Below, piece by piece: positions 10,001-19,837 of a DNA stretch of 64,000 bases. Origin of the DNA: Plazaster borealis. Its lineage: Eukaryota; Echinodermata; Asteroidea; Forcipulatida; Labidiasteridae. Every line of letters starts with the position of its first letter. The first letter of the stretch is position 1. The stretch lies in assembly GCA_021014325.1 (NCBI GenBank), contig CM037474.1, positions 1,203,001-1,267,000 of the forward strand, written 5' to 3'. Under the pieces are notes generated by a model. That model saw only the letters and a list, made by a program, of their open reading frames with translations, was not told the origin of the DNA and did not search any database. The translations under genes were made by a program, and so were the position numbers.

Positions 10001-10652
10001 GCCACTCTTTTATTCCCTTATTTTGAGTAATTACCAGACGTGTCCAGTGCCTTTAAGCAGCAATGATTGCTAAGCAAAAAGAAGCGTGATACCAGTCATA
10101 AATGGTACATGTGGAATGCTATTGCAGCTGGTAATCTTATTCTGGTAAGCATGTTGTTATTATGCCTAGCTACTTTTTGTGCTCTATGAAATTGGGCAGA
10201 GTGCAAAAAAGTTTGTTATTATTTATAGTTACTACTACAGTACATCTTTCTGGTAATGAAACCAAGGGATCCTCAAAAGTGCCTTGCACTGTAACTTGAA
10301 GACCAGGGCCCAATTTCATACAGCTGCTAAGCACAAAAATCTGCTTAGCATGAAATTTCTTCCTTGATAAAAACAGGATTACCAACCAAATTTCCATGTG
10401 TTGCATATTGCTTGTTACTGGTATTCAGCTGTTGTTTGCTTATCCTGAAAATCACATGGAAATTTGGTTGGTAATCCTGTTTTTATCATGAGGTGTTGCT
10501 CTATGTATCAATTTCAATTTTATTACACGAACAAATTCTTATCCTCTGGCTGAAATTCTAAATTTGATTTTCTTTCAGGTCTTGCCAAAACGACCAAATA
10601 CAGCTTGCAGAAACTCGGGAAGATGTGGCGAGGAGGGCTGTTGCCAAGGTGA
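3909..10652 (+). CDS. TAMM41: TAMM41, mitochondrial phosphatidate cytidylyltransferase (8 exons, 329 aa)
   Basis: Known role of the family: TAMM41 (yeast Tam41) converts phosphatidic acid plus CTP to CDP-diacylglycerol on the matrix side of the mitochondrial inner membrane, the first committed step toward phosphatidylglycerol and cardiolipin. Seen here: exons 3909-4031, 4992-5171, 5709-5801, 6119-6269, 6961-7106, 8792-8951, 9062-9124 and 10579-10652 join to 990 nt, divisible by three, all with GT-AG borders and matching phases. Family landmarks are the nucleotidyltransferase-like AFAYGSGVFQQ (residues 25-35), MIDFVFVVD (44-52), GAGVYYNTL (about 88-96), LIKYGVVS (102-109), LPESFTEEELF, AGLSYGGDFRM and SVKGILTAG near the C-terminus. 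Length is close to the usual 310-340 residues. ATG 3909 lies two bases after a possible acceptor (AG at 3905-3906), so an upstream untranslated exon is likely but was not found. Identification is by remembered family similarity, not by a search. Confidence 0.93.
4105..4412 (+). repeat. possible diverged palindromic element
   Basis: Begins GGGCCCAGTTTTAAAGAGCT, like the end of family A, and contains GCTAACCGTAATCGC and CTTACTGTAAGC words suggestive of an old palindrome. It lies in TAMM41 intron 1. Assignment is weak. Confidence 0.3.
4992..5171 (+). CDS. TAMM41: TAMM41 exon 2 (residues 42-101)
   Basis: Acceptor TTTTCATACAG, donor AAG|GTGAGG, phase 0 at both ends. Encodes MIDFVFVVD, with the likely metal-binding Asp residues, and GAGVYYNTLV, both strongly conserved in the family. 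Confidence 0.92.
5180..5545 (-). mobile_element. SINE I (tRNA-Leu-like), in TAMM41 intron 2
   Basis: Minus-strand copy. The block TGTCTTGCTCAAGGACATTA followed by GGACTTGAACCCACACTC is the complement of a B-box-bearing tRNA-like head. The body includes CCCATTTACTCCTGGGTG, shared with 44872-45222. Confidence 0.7.
5709..5801 (+). CDS. TAMM41: TAMM41 exon 3 (residues 102-132)
   Basis: Acceptor ACCTACAG, donor CCG|GTAAG, phase 0 at both ends. Encodes LIKYGVVSQSTLTHDL followed by LYLSGRLHKP, matching the conserved family block around the YGV motif. Confidence 0.92.
5904..5976 (+). repeat. tRNA-Asn-like sequence (SINE J head), in TAMM41 intron 3
   Basis: 73 nt. A box TAGCTCAGTTGG fits the Pol III consensus; B box GGTTCAAATTC has one mismatch. 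Folded as a tRNA the anticodon would be GTT (Asn). The acceptor pairs 6 of 7, but the anticodon and T stems have mismatches. The flank GGGAGACCGCCAA is shared with the copy at 36850, so this is a SINE rather than a working tRNA gene. Confidence 0.65.
6119..6269 (+). CDS. TAMM41: TAMM41 exon 4 (residues 133-182 plus one base)
   Basis: Acceptor TATTTAG, donor GGGG|GTATG. Contains LPESFTEEELFTKIAGLSYG. Ends in phase 1; the split glycine codon completes in exon 5 as GGDFRM. Confidence 0.92.
6560..6850 (+). repeat. C-rich degenerate tandem repeat
   Basis: Many imperfect units of the type GAGCCCCAGAGTCC and GAGTCCCTCAAGTCC, in TAMM41 intron 4. Open frames on both strands here are products of the repeat. 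Confidence 0.75.
6961..7106 (+). CDS. TAMM41: TAMM41 exon 5 (residues 183-231)
   Basis: Acceptor TTGATGCAG, donor GAG|GTAAAC. Encodes DFRMIFGEDKNKVGNIVQAN, the conserved GEDK block, then a less conserved helix ending in RTIE. Confidence 0.92.
8224..8602 (+). mobile_element. family B element, copy 1
   Basis: About 380 bp with ends TTAAAGGCACTGAACACATT and TGTACAGTGCCTTTA. Interior TTGGGCTCAATTGGTCATTG and ATTACCTCTTTCTCAAAAAC recur in all copies. It lies in TAMM41 intron 5. Confidence 0.85.
8792..8951 (+). CDS. TAMM41: TAMM41 exon 6 (residues 232-284 plus one base)
   Basis: Acceptor TTCTATTTCAG, donor AGTG|GTAAAAG. Encodes the linker QDRSPACMYSHLNCLPRNLQ and a helical stretch. It ends in phase 1 and is followed by an intron of only 110 bp. 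Confidence 0.88.
9062..9124 (+). CDS. TAMM41: TAMM41 exon 7 (residues 285-305 plus one base)
   Basis: A 63-bp exon between TTTGTGCAG and GCAG|GTGAGC. Encodes AAKNIVRSSSITQSVKGILT, aligning with the conserved STKGIFTAG-type segment of the family. Confidence 0.9.
9183..10055 (+). mobile_element. family B element, copy 2, split by an insertion
   Basis: Left part 9183-9532 matches the other copies. The right end, TTTTGAGTAATTACCAGACG then TGTCCAGTGCCTTTA, resumes at about 10020. The intervening ~490 bp is a separate inverted-repeat element. It lies in TAMM41 intron 7. Confidence 0.85.
9533..10018. mobile_element. family H element nested in family B
   Basis: Interrupts family B. Contains a long, essentially perfect palindrome (9887-10007): GAGTGGCGACTCGTTCTTAA, CGGCCGTTTAAAACCGGCAG and their complements around TCCTTCGGCTCGGGCC. 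A related palindrome is at 57725-57860. The ends carry TTCATAAATACC / GGCATTTATGAA. Confidence 0.75.
10057..10200. repeat. family A fragment
   Basis: Right half of a family A palindrome: GATACCAGTC, TCTGGTAAGC, AGCTACTTTTTGTGC and CTCTATGAAATTGGGC in order. Confidence 0.7.
10306..10490. mobile_element. family A element (truncated)
   Basis: Starts GGGCCCAATTTCATACAGCT and is nearly identical to the first 180 bp of the copy at 32915. The right arm is cut short at about 10490. Confidence 0.75.
10579..10652 (+). CDS. TAMM41: TAMM41 exon 8 with stop
   Basis: Acceptor TTTTCTTTCAG. Encodes GLAKTTKYSLQKLGKMWRGG then LLPR and TGA at 10650-10652. The Leu-x-Lys-Met-Trp ending is typical of the family. 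An AATAAA lies at 11354-11359, about 700 bp downstream. Confidence 0.88.
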
Positions 10653-12084
10653 CAGTGGGGTTAAAGGTCACTTGGGTGATCTTACTTCCCTTGTTAAGAT
10701 CTCAGGTTAAAATGTGCATTAATTACTTCGAAGTGTTTGGTGCTGAATGCAGAGAACGAATTCACAATGAACATTCACGGTGAAGAGGGAATTTTCTTAT
10801 TTTTAAAATGACAGCGAGAGTTTAATGACATGAACTTTGCCATTCTTCAGCAGCTCTCTGGAATAGTTTTCAACTGATTTGAAAATAGGAAAAGTGTTAA
10901 CAGACATGATATTTGGTTCTTGGGAAAAAGTGGAACATTAGTGCAAGGGCTGACCTACATATCGTCAGCTCAGTGCTATAAGGTCATTAATTTCAATTTC
11001 ATATTCGAAATGCTCAAAAGGTCATTAAATGAAAAATGCGTATAAATTTGAATAAAATAAATCAAAATCAACAAATAAATGTTTTACTTCGAAAAATGAA
11101 TGTTTCTTTTTGCCAAACAAATACTTTGTAGACCACTCTTGATCAATAACCCCATTTACCAGGAGCTCCAAAATATGCAAAAGCAATTTTATGAAACCCA
11201 TACAAATTGCACCAATGACCTTGTAGTCCTGAGCAGACAATATACACATGGTGTAGGTTTTAATTAATCACAATTTTTCTGATTTTCCAAGGGCAAAAAA
11301 CAATCAGAAATCAGACTAAAATAGGAAGAATGTCGTGCCTGTGTCAGTGATATAATAAAGATATAAATAAGCATTTATAATGCGCCATCTATCTGATCAA
11401 CAGTGTGGGTTCGAATCCCAGTCATGACACTTGTGTCCTTAAGCAAGACACTTAACCACATGCTTCGTCCTTCGGATGGGACGTTAAGCCGTAGGTCCCG
11501 TGTGTTGTGTAATGCACGTAAAAGAACCCAGTGCACTTACCAAAAAGAGAAGGGGTTCGCCCCGGTGTTCCTGGTTTGATCGGCAGCATATTGCGCCACA
11601 GCACCTTGTAAACCATTACATGGTGCTATGTAAAGGACTTGGTCTCATACTTCAAAAACGTAGCTCCACAATACCTTGCAGGAAAATAATGAACGTTAAA
11701 AGCGCCTTGAGCGTCACTGAGTGACGGATATGTGCGCTATATAAGAAGCCACTATTATATTATTATTATTAAGACCCTTTTTCAAGGTGCAGCACATAGG
11801 TCACATAAAAAGAAACAATCAAGAAATATACAAAGATACAAATCATAAAGTGACCAAATCAATGCACATTATGGGACATATATAATATCACTTAATATAC
11901 AGAGGTTACTCCAGTTCATTCCCAACAAAGAGACACAAATAATGCAATGTCTTCCTGTTGTTTTGGTTATTTTTTATTTTGTATAAAGAAATACATATCA
12001 ACTTGTTAATTTCAACATTTTATACAATCTGTCTAAAAAAACAAAGACTCTTTGATTAAACTCTTAAATTTACTGGATTCAACT
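10653..12084. other. intergenic, 3' of TAMM41
   Basis: No exon seen. The only clear features are an AATAAA at 11354 and the SINE I copy. A stretch at 11230-11335 (CCAAGGGCAAAAAACAATCA) recurs at 47430-47540, so it is repeat-derived. Confidence 0.5.
11383..11770 (+). mobile_element. SINE I (tRNA-Leu-like), plus-strand copy
   Basis: B-box GGGTTCGAATCCCAGTC, then CCTTAAGCAAGACACTTAAC, GGATGGGACGTTAAGCC, and a tail GCGCTATATAAGAAGCC followed by an ATT microsatellite. The 5' tRNA-like head is truncated. Confidence 0.8.
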
Positions 12085-12273
12085 TTGGAAGTTATGTGTA
12101 TGCTTTTAATTCCATAGTCTCCCCCCTCAACAAATTTGGTTGATTTACAATACAGGTCACCACCAATGTGCTGCCCTGTAGAGGCCATTTTTGACGGTAT
12201 GTTATTAAAAGACGACGCCCTTTGAAATACAAACACACCAAGTCTATTTTAGTCGATCAAGTAACTTCCGTTT
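12085..12273. repeat. 190-bp direct repeat, copy 1
   Basis: Nearly identical to 12635-12828, including CACCACCAATGTGCTGCCCT and GATCAAGTAACTTCCGTTT. Copy 1 abuts the left end of the family S foldback at 12274. Confidence 0.85.
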
Positions 12274-13075
12274 AATAAGCTATTTGCAAGTTGAAAAGGA
12301 ATAATGTCTGGTAAAATGATGACTTATTCACAAGGGACCACTTAAAACTTGATCTTGATGGCAATGCTAGCTTGTGTATTAGTCCCGGTAGAGGGCGCAA
12401 CATCGACTGGCTCGGAGGGACTGGGCAAGTCTATGAATCTGGATCAAAACTAGCTTTGATCCAGATGATTGTTTGATACAGATATCTCTCCTCCAGTACT
12501 TCGTGTTGCGATATCAACGATTGCGTTAACAAAACGATCATCGCCAATCAAGACTACTTAAGACTGAATTCCTCAGACTAGAGACAGTTGCGATGTCACA
12601 TGTTTCGGAGGAAGCTTTTGAGTAGTTTTGTATTTGGAAGTTATGTGTATGCTTTTAATTCCATAACCTCCCCCCCCCCCCAACAAATTTGGTTGATTTA
12701 CAATACAGGTCACCACCAATGTGCTGCCCTGTAGAGGCCATTTTTGATGGTATGTTATTAAAAGACGACGCCCTTTGAAATACAAACACACCAAGTCAAT
12801 TTTAGTCGATCAAGTAACTTCCGTTTGTGAGAGGAACACCCACACACAAATCTGAATGAATGTGTCTGGCCCAATGTTACCAGGCTTATAATACAAAAGC
12901 TTGCCCTGAACCATCCTGAACCATGTGATGTAGCAATAGTGTCTTTATAGTCTGGGCATGGAGGAATATTCTTATTCCTCCATGGTCTGGGGAATCCAAT
13001 TTGAGTGTTCACTTGTGAACTATCCAAATCAATGTACCAGACATTATTCAAAATCTAACTCGCAAGTGGCTTATT
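12274..13075. mobile_element. family S foldback element with internal insertions
   Basis: Left arm AATAAGCTATTTGCAAGTT and AATAATGTCTGGTA, right arm the complement of AATAAGCCACTTGCGAGTT. Same inner motifs (GAATTCCTCAGACTA, AAGCTTTTG) as the copy at 49227-49582. The loop has gained a 190-bp direct repeat. Confidence 0.65.
12635..12828. repeat. 190-bp direct repeat, copy 2
   Basis: Second copy, inside the family S loop. It differs mainly by a run of 12 C where copy 1 has CTCCCCCCTC. Confidence 0.85.
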
Positions 13076-14200
13076 TACAAGATATAGTTCACCTTCGCAA
13101 AATTTAACTTCTACGAAGTGTTTACTACGGGTATGTGGGCAACAATGATATTTATATGCAATGCTAGAAATGATTTTCTTACAAAAATAAAAGTTCCACT
13201 TGCATTGTAAATCCTTCACTTGGTCCCAGCACCTCATCGAAATGTGTTGGGATGGGCTGATGTATGCTCGTGCGCATTGGACCATTCCCCCCGACCTAAC
13301 AACCCCCCGGTCACCTCTTCCTGTTTATAAAAGATTCCACTATCAATAGTAATGTAGCTCTATTGTGTAAATCCATTGCAAAAAATTATTGTCATTCTTT
13401 GCCTTGTACTAAAAATAGGGCTCGATCGCAGCATTCTTCTTGCAACTTAGGTCAACATTTACAATATCCCTGGAGCCTCCATGCATTATCATTTCATTGT
13501 ATTATACAGTGTTGTGATTGTGCACATTGCGTCAATCAGCAGTACAATCGTTCCCATCATGGGCCATCAAGCTCATCAGCCCATCCCAGCGGTCTTGGAC
13601 AGAGACCAGTGGGGGCGACCGAATGTGAATCCTCTCCATGGAACATCTTCTTTTCAAAACGACCTCTCTGGTGTAAACTATTGGTGGCGCACTGTATTTT
13701 GAATCCTATGAGAAATATTATTTTAACGTTTACTTGATTACAAGGTAGTGAAGATGCCTCAGTTAAGAAATCTGAACTTGATTTCAAACCTTTAGTGAAT
13801 AAGAGTTGTGTATCAAATCTGAAATAGATAACTGGCTACTTATTCATTTCTACATTCAATTTAATACAAGTAAGTTTGAATACCATGTTACAATTTGTCA
13901 CTCGCCAGAAATGCCCACATAGAATTACCTGACATTTACACTAATTAATGTCTGTACGTATTTCTTCAGTTTCGAAATACGATGGCAAATGGGTTACCTT
14001 GGACACACAAAAAAGAGAAGAAGAAAAAAAACACGAACAAGAAATGAATTTAGTAGCAATGAACCATTACAAAAAGTAACTCTGGATCACAAAATGAAGC
14101 AAGATTGACTACTAATTACAGTTAACTTAATGTCAATTTAAGCTATTTTTAAAACTATTTTCGCGTGTTTATGGGTGATTTGAAATTGAAGCGCCATATA
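13076..14200. other. intergenic, no gene seen
   Basis: No exon with convincing splice sites and no recognised repeat. Open frames of 70-124 codons at 13363-13787 overlap on both strands and show no recognisable protein pattern. Confidence 0.5.
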
Positions 14201-14202
14201 AA

Positions 14203-14355
14203 TAGACCCCTTGCATATGACGTCACAAGACCCAAACAGCGCCCTCACTGAGGTCAATGAAGACCGATCATTGGCTGAGTGTTGTGCACAGCGCGTACAC
14301 GCGTGCACATTTCCATTGTTTGACCTCTGCGATGGCAGCCAATGCAAGGGGTCTA
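14203..14355. mobile_element. family R short inverted-repeat element
   Basis: 153 bp with perfect 14-bp ends TAGACCCCTTGCAT / ATGCAAGGGGTCTA. Holds a consensus CRE, TGACGTCA. The left end recurs at 58018, and a diverged copy lies near 15938-16035. Confidence 0.8.
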
Positions 14356-14689
14356 TACCCTCACCTCTGTAGTCAAAATTTATACAAATAATGAAAATTA
14401 TAACAATGAAAATAAGGCTGGATTGGTTCCTGGTTGTTCAACCAATGCTCTGACTACTCTGACACACAAGGAACCAAACCAAAATGGCTGCTCTGTGATA
14501 AAGACCCATATGAGGCACTCCGGTGTGTGGGAAAACGGCATATTATATGGAAGTTTGAATCAGAATTGCACAACTCTGATTCCTGGAATAAAATAAGCTA
14601 ACAAAATAACATAATAACGTTCTTTGGGCTTTGTTTTTTTATGACAGGCTTTTTAGTAGATCTCCAGTACCACCTTGATAAACATATCG

Positions 14690-14880
14690 TTGCATAACTC
14701 GCACAAAAATGCTCCGTGCAAAAACATCAAATCTCGGCACATACTTGTTTTGTGTGTACAAAGTTTTAACAATTGCAAACTTGCGCATAACTTAAGTGTT
14801 ATTTTAGGAGATACAACATTTTTGCACGACACAGCCATATTGTAAATTCCATCCAAATACATCATCCATCTACTTGTGCT
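14690..14880. repeat. family U repeat, copy 1
   Basis: Shares CTCGCACAAAAATGCTCCGT and GATACAACATTTTTGCAC with 54140-54320. Confidence 0.7.
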
Positions 14881-14935
14881 CCTTTGACAATTGTTTTCAT
14901 CAAATATATCAACAAAATATCTCATTTATTTTTCG

Positions 14936-14952
14936 TATATATATATATATAT
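14936..14952. repeat. (TA)n microsatellite
   Basis: Eight TA dinucleotides, AT-rich surroundings. Confidence 0.9.
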
Positions 14953-16468
14953 TTATAAATGGTTTTATTTTCATACATACAAAATTGAAGAACTGGAATT
15001 TTCATCAGCATGCATGTCTATATTTAATACAACTTCTACTTCACACTACTTTCTTCACTTCACTATTGAGATGGGGTTTGTCATAAACTTTCAAGGGATG
15101 TTCGTGGTTGCTTGCGTGTCACTGAAAAAAAACCAGCCCAAGTGAAGTTGCTTTTGTTATGTGCGGAATTTTGTGGTACCGTCTTTACAAAAAGACTCCA
15201 GCAGCAGGCAGTGTAAAAACATTGAACCCCGAGGCTTAGGCTAAAAGAGAAAGCATAAGAACAAAAATGCTAAGCACCATTCAATTTGGGTGCCGTGTCA
15301 ATATTCCCTTAGCGTTCCATTATGCATAGGCTACTATCTGCATGATTCTGCAGTAGTTATCCCTATCTAAACCAACGAGACCTTGACAACCACCAGGGCT
15401 GCCCAGCTCGCCTCATTTCAATATGAATCAACATGAACAGGCCTGGAATTTCCTCTTGGAGAGGGCAAGGCCATTTTGAAGGGGCACCAAGGCCAAGACC
15501 AGGGCAACAGAGGCCGTTGCCTCCGTATAATTCTAGGCCTGCATGAAAAGCGGAGATGAAAACCTTATTATCATATCATTGAGGCAGTGTCCAAATTGGC
15601 GGCTATGGCTGCGGCTAGATCATGACCTCAGCCATGACCTTATGCAATGAAGTGGCTCTTAAGCCAAGTCAGCATTGAGTTTCTTGGACTATGGCAAGAG
15701 CTGTACGTGTCAGTGGCAATAATATTCAAGTATAGTGACCAAACCACAGGTCACAACAGATGACCTTGTTAGGATGTGCCCAAATTGATCACTTTTGCGT
15801 CAGGCAGGGCTGCAAACGTTTATACACGCTCTATGGAGCCAATTATGTGAACACAAAACTCACTTGACTGATGCCGATGTGGCGGCCCACAGTCATGCCA
15901 TTTTCTTTAAATTTCACAGTTCCTACTTATTAGTCCATAGAACCCCTTGCACTGATGTCACACGCAGCTATTGCTGCTGTACTCGCCATTGTGGGTATCA
16001 ACTTGTAAACGCTGCGTCGCCTAAACAGCGCACTATACTGTGAAACACGCAGGGACATTGACTCCCATGATGGCACAACTAAGATTATTTTGATGATGAC
16101 GTTAGGTGAATTGGGTCAACACAAAAAGAAACTTCACCCAACTACTGCGTAACACCCACCACTGAAAAATACATGCTATTTTTGGGGGGATAGAAAAATG
16201 ATATTGTCTACTTGACATTGTGTCATCTAAAAAAAAAAATTTGAAAGCACCAGTGAACATCTCAAAAATACGTCCGACATCTGTTGCTTATGTTCGCCAA
16301 TGTTGGCAGCACACAACTCGTTCCACCAGAAATTGTTTGCAAAGGTTGGTGAATGTTCACACAAATGGAATACACCCCAGGTTATAGCGGCAATTTTTGA
16401 ATACAATGAAGTACTGGTGCTGGAACTGGTACATTTTATCCAGCTCCTTAAGAGTATCCCTTGGTTTA
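14953..16468. other. intergenic, no gene seen
   Basis: A family T fragment lies at 15450-15545 and a family R relic near 15938-16035. Nothing else recognisable. Confidence 0.5.
15450..15545 (+). repeat. family T repeat
   Basis: AAGGGGCACCAAGGCCAAGA and GGGCAACAGAGGCCGTTGCC. Also seen at 58965-59045, 61023-61070 and, inverted, 28427-28500. Confidence 0.65.
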
Positions 16469-16692
16469 CAAGGAACCAGACCAAGGAACCAGACCAAGGA
16501 ACCAGACCAAGGAACCAAACCAAGGAACCAAACCAAGGAACCAGACCAAGGAACCAGACCAAGGAACCAGACCAAGGAACCAGACCAAGGAACCAGACCA
16601 AGGAACCAAACCAAGGAACCAGACCTAGGAAACCAGACCTAGGAAACCAGACCAAGGAACCAGACCAAGGAACCAGACCAAGGAACCAGACC
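16469..16692 (+). repeat. 12-bp minisatellite, about 18 units
   Basis: Unit GGAACCAGACCA with variants (AAACCA, CCTAGGAAA). It stays open on both strands, giving artefactual Thr-Lys-Glu-Pro-Asp-Gln type and Trp-Ser-Gly-Ser-Leu-Val type repeats. Confidence 0.95.
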
Positions 16693-17846
16693 AGCATTAT
16701 TTACCCCTCCCCAGCCTCGCTACCACGGACAGCATGTCATATCGATACCTCTCGTCAGTAACCCCTGGAAGGGAAGCATTGAAAATCAATGCTGACTGAC
16801 TCCCAAAAGCGACTGCTGTGTGCACATGCTTGTTAAAAACGTTTGAGCGTTTGTATGGCGCTTGTAGAACGTTTATTCTGCCACAGTCAAAACGCAAGCA
16901 TTTTGACGTGGACCCATTTCAAATGAATCATGTTTTTACCCGGTCACCCTAAACTGCATACAGTTGGACATTTCACAAGATCAAAGAAGAGTGAGAAGGG
17001 ACCAGTTGCTCTTTGACTTGATGCCTCTTTTGTGGGCTACAATATTTGAGCACGCGAGTAGAGCGGATCGACGACAGGCCTAATTAAAATGTGTCAAATA
17101 TTGGCACATTTAAATTGAACCAATAACAGTGGTTATAAGCGGGCAAGGCATGCTAGGAAAAAAAATGGTGTGGCGAGATCGATCACCCCCGGGAAAGAGG
17201 TTGCCCTCCACCATCCCCTTGTCTCCTCTACCCCTATCTCTGATTATACATCTTTTACACATTGTTTTTTACATTCTATACTATTTCTCATCACATCTAC
17301 ATTTTTATTAACCGTCTATGTTAAATCTATCAACATTTCAGAGAAAAAAATAATTACATCATTTGTTTCATTACCATGGAAACAAGCATCTCAGACATAA
17401 ATTGTAAGGTGTCTCTTTTTCCGTGAAGTTAAGAATGTACAATTTAAGTACCTCTACGGGAAGTGGATCTCTCAGGAAAAAGTCCACTACACTGCAGGAA
17501 AAGTGTCCACCTCTTATAATTAATGTAACAAATGAGAAAAATGCACCCCCCAAAAATTTGTCTGACGTTTCAACCCTAGCAGGCAATTCATGATTTTTTG
17601 CATTTATACCATAGGTCCTTTTGGTTGGTAAGTGGTTGGTGAGAAAAATATAATTTAATATTGATTTTATTACGCAGTCAATAGCGCAAGCGTCAATAAA
17701 ATGTTGAATAGGAGACGATGAAGACATTTTCCATTTTAGATGTGGGAGGAAAACCCATGCAATCAGGTAGGGACCAAAAACCCAATCCACATGCAAATAT
17801 CTCTGGTCTGCAGTGAGATTTCAACCAGAGTGTGGGTTTGATCCCT
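16693..17846. other. intergenic, no gene seen
   Basis: No exon identified. A tRNA-like SINE fragment with GATTTCAACCAGAGTGTGGG and CCATGCAATCAGGTAGGGAC lies at 17740-17845. Confidence 0.45.
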
Positions 17847-18040
17847 GGGCCCAATTTCATAGAGCTGCTTAAGCAGAGAATTATGCTTGGCAACTTTCTG
17901 CTAAGCACAAAATAAGCAGGATACCAGTCACAGATTGTACACATGACATGGTACTTTGGCTGGTACCCTTATTCTGGTAAGCATAATTTTGATGTGCTTA
18001 GCTACTTTTTGTGCTTAAGCAGCTCTATGAAATTGGGCCC
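17847..18040. mobile_element. family A element, full palindrome
   Basis: About 194 bp from GGGCCCAATTTCATAGAGCT to the complement ending TCTATGAAATTGGGCCC. Interior words GCTTAAGCA and TCTGGTAAGC. Confidence 0.9.
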
Positions 18041-18240
18041 TGGTCATGACACTGTGTCCATGAGCAAGGCACTTAACCATAATTGCTTCTCTTAACCCAG
18101 GTGTATGAATGGGAACCTGTGAGGTCTCATACGGCATTGTGTTAAATTAACCCCTTAGCTCTAACATGAGCAGCTCCCAAGGGAGTTGAGAAATTTCTTA
18201 AGCCACCATAATTAATCGGGTTACCACGATTATTATATGG
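18041..18240 (+). repeat. SINE I fragment
   Basis: TGGTCATGACACTGTGTCCA, then GAGCAAGGCACTTAACCATA and CTGTGAGGTCTC, consistent with a SINE I body after the tRNA head. Confidence 0.55.
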
Positions 18241-18629
18241 AAACCAACTATCCTGAGTAAGACAAATATTCCAAGAACAGAAAACGTCTTGAAGAAACAG
18301 TTACTGATCCGAGCGACACATCAATAAATCTACGTCTGGTCCCCCTACTTATCTCTGAAGTATGTCGCTATCCCTATTATTAGAGGAATATATAAAATGC
18401 CCCGTGTTGCCATGGTAACTGATGATGCTAATTTATAAGAAATCTATAGTCAAGGTCGTGTATGTGTCATGTGAACTCTCCGTACTCTGTGCATCCGTGA
18501 TTCGGTAGACCCAGTTTGATGATTCCTACAGACCGGTCCTTAGAAGCTGTCACTAAGTCTGAATAATATATGCAATTAAGGATGTTACACTGTCTTTGTG
18601 TCTAATGTAGGGATATTATTGTTTTCTTC

Positions 18630-18977
18630 TTAAAGGAACATTACAGAATTGGTTTTTGCTAACTGGCAGTGTAAGCACTATACATAAACTGACAAAGCTG
18701 TAGAAGTTTGAGATCGATCGGCCATCTGGGTCACGAGAAAATAGTGAAAAACCGATTACACATTTGCATGTGTTATACAATGCATGAAGAAAACGCTCAT
18801 GAGCGATAAACTCCAATCGGAAATTAGTTTTATTTATTTCTCATCAAATATGGCATTTCAGACAGAAATATTTCTAGGGATGTTTTCTACTATCATCATC
18901 ATTAGACCGTGTAAGTTTTATGTAAATCTGTGATCATAAAGAAAATCTTAATTACCAGTTCTGTAACGTTCCTTTAA
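18630..18977. mobile_element. family D element
   Basis: About 348 bp, ends TTAAAGGAACATTACAGAAT and CAGTTCTGTAACGTTCCTTTAA (complementary). Same size and end style as families B and C but different interior. Confidence 0.75.
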
Positions 18978-18987
18978 ATGAACACCA

Positions 18988-19180
18988 GGGCCCAATTTCA
19001 TAAAGCATGTAAGCACAAACATTTGCTAAGCACAGAAATATATTGCTTAGCAGAAACAGGTTACCAGCCAAACTACCATACAGTTTACATTGCTGCGACT
19101 GGTAACCCATTCAATTCTTGCTTAGCAAAGATATTTGCTAAGCAGAATTATCTGCTTAACAGCTTTATGAAATTGGCCCA
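18988..19180. mobile_element. family A element
   Basis: About 193 bp, GGGCCCAATTTCATAAAGCA to TTATGAAATTGGCCCA, in the CATAAAGC subtype. Confidence 0.85.
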
Positions 19181-19312
19181 GGTGGAGCAGATAGGGGAAA
19201 TGTTTGGGGGGAATTGTGCCTTTGATGATACAAGCCTTGAATTTGGCACACAGTCAGAGAAAGATATTTGGCAATAGGGCCATCACAGACTGTCCCTTGA
19301 AAACATATAGGT

Positions 19313-19760
19313 TAAAGGCAGGGTCATACTTTGGTAAGCACTCCAAAAAATAATGACCATAAAACTTACTTGGTGAGAAGCACTGCAGCTGTTGATAGTA
19401 AAAATGATTTTGAGAAAAGATTCTCTTTGTAGTAACATGGTTTGGCTAATTTTTCACCCCAAAACATTTGAATCTGAGAAATGATTCATGCATAAATTGT
19501 TTCTCGGATTTCTGAGGGTTGGTGTATGCTCCCGAATGCTGCGGCCAGAGATAAGGTTGGTACCCGCCGTCACCTCGCTAAATGTGGATGGATTCAACGT
19601 TCATGTGAAAATACTGTGACAGTTTTTTTCTTCTGTTTTCTCAGCAAGTAGACATTGCATTCAGCTAAAACTTTCACATGTGACTTTGACTGTATCTTTC
19701 TTTCTAATTTTGCATATAAACCAGCACTAAGTTGACAAAAACCAATCTAGGAACCTACCT
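19313..19760. mobile_element. family B/C-like element
   Basis: Starts TTAAAGGCAGGGTCATACTT and ends near GAACCTACCTTTAA. Interior ACTTACTTGGTGAGAAGCAC resembles family C. Somewhat diverged. Confidence 0.55.
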
Positions 19761-19837
19761 TTAAATAAAAAGCAATTTTCAAAAATTGTCAAAATGGCTG
19801 CCGTTGCTTGATATTCTATGTTGGCCACATGCTTTAA

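Noticed and set aside
12033..12236. Frame MASTGQHIGGDLYCKSTKFV as a gene
   Set aside because: It is part of the 190-bp repeat; the second copy is frameshifted by a C run and no neighbouring exon was found.
13363..13787. Overlapping 73-124 codon frames on both strands
   Set aside because: No domain, no splice support, and coding potential appears equal on both strands, as expected by chance.
16227..16761. Long repetitive open frames on both strands over the 12-bp minisatellite
   Set aside because: A 12-bp unit without stops is open in several frames by default; there is no splice context or conserved domain.
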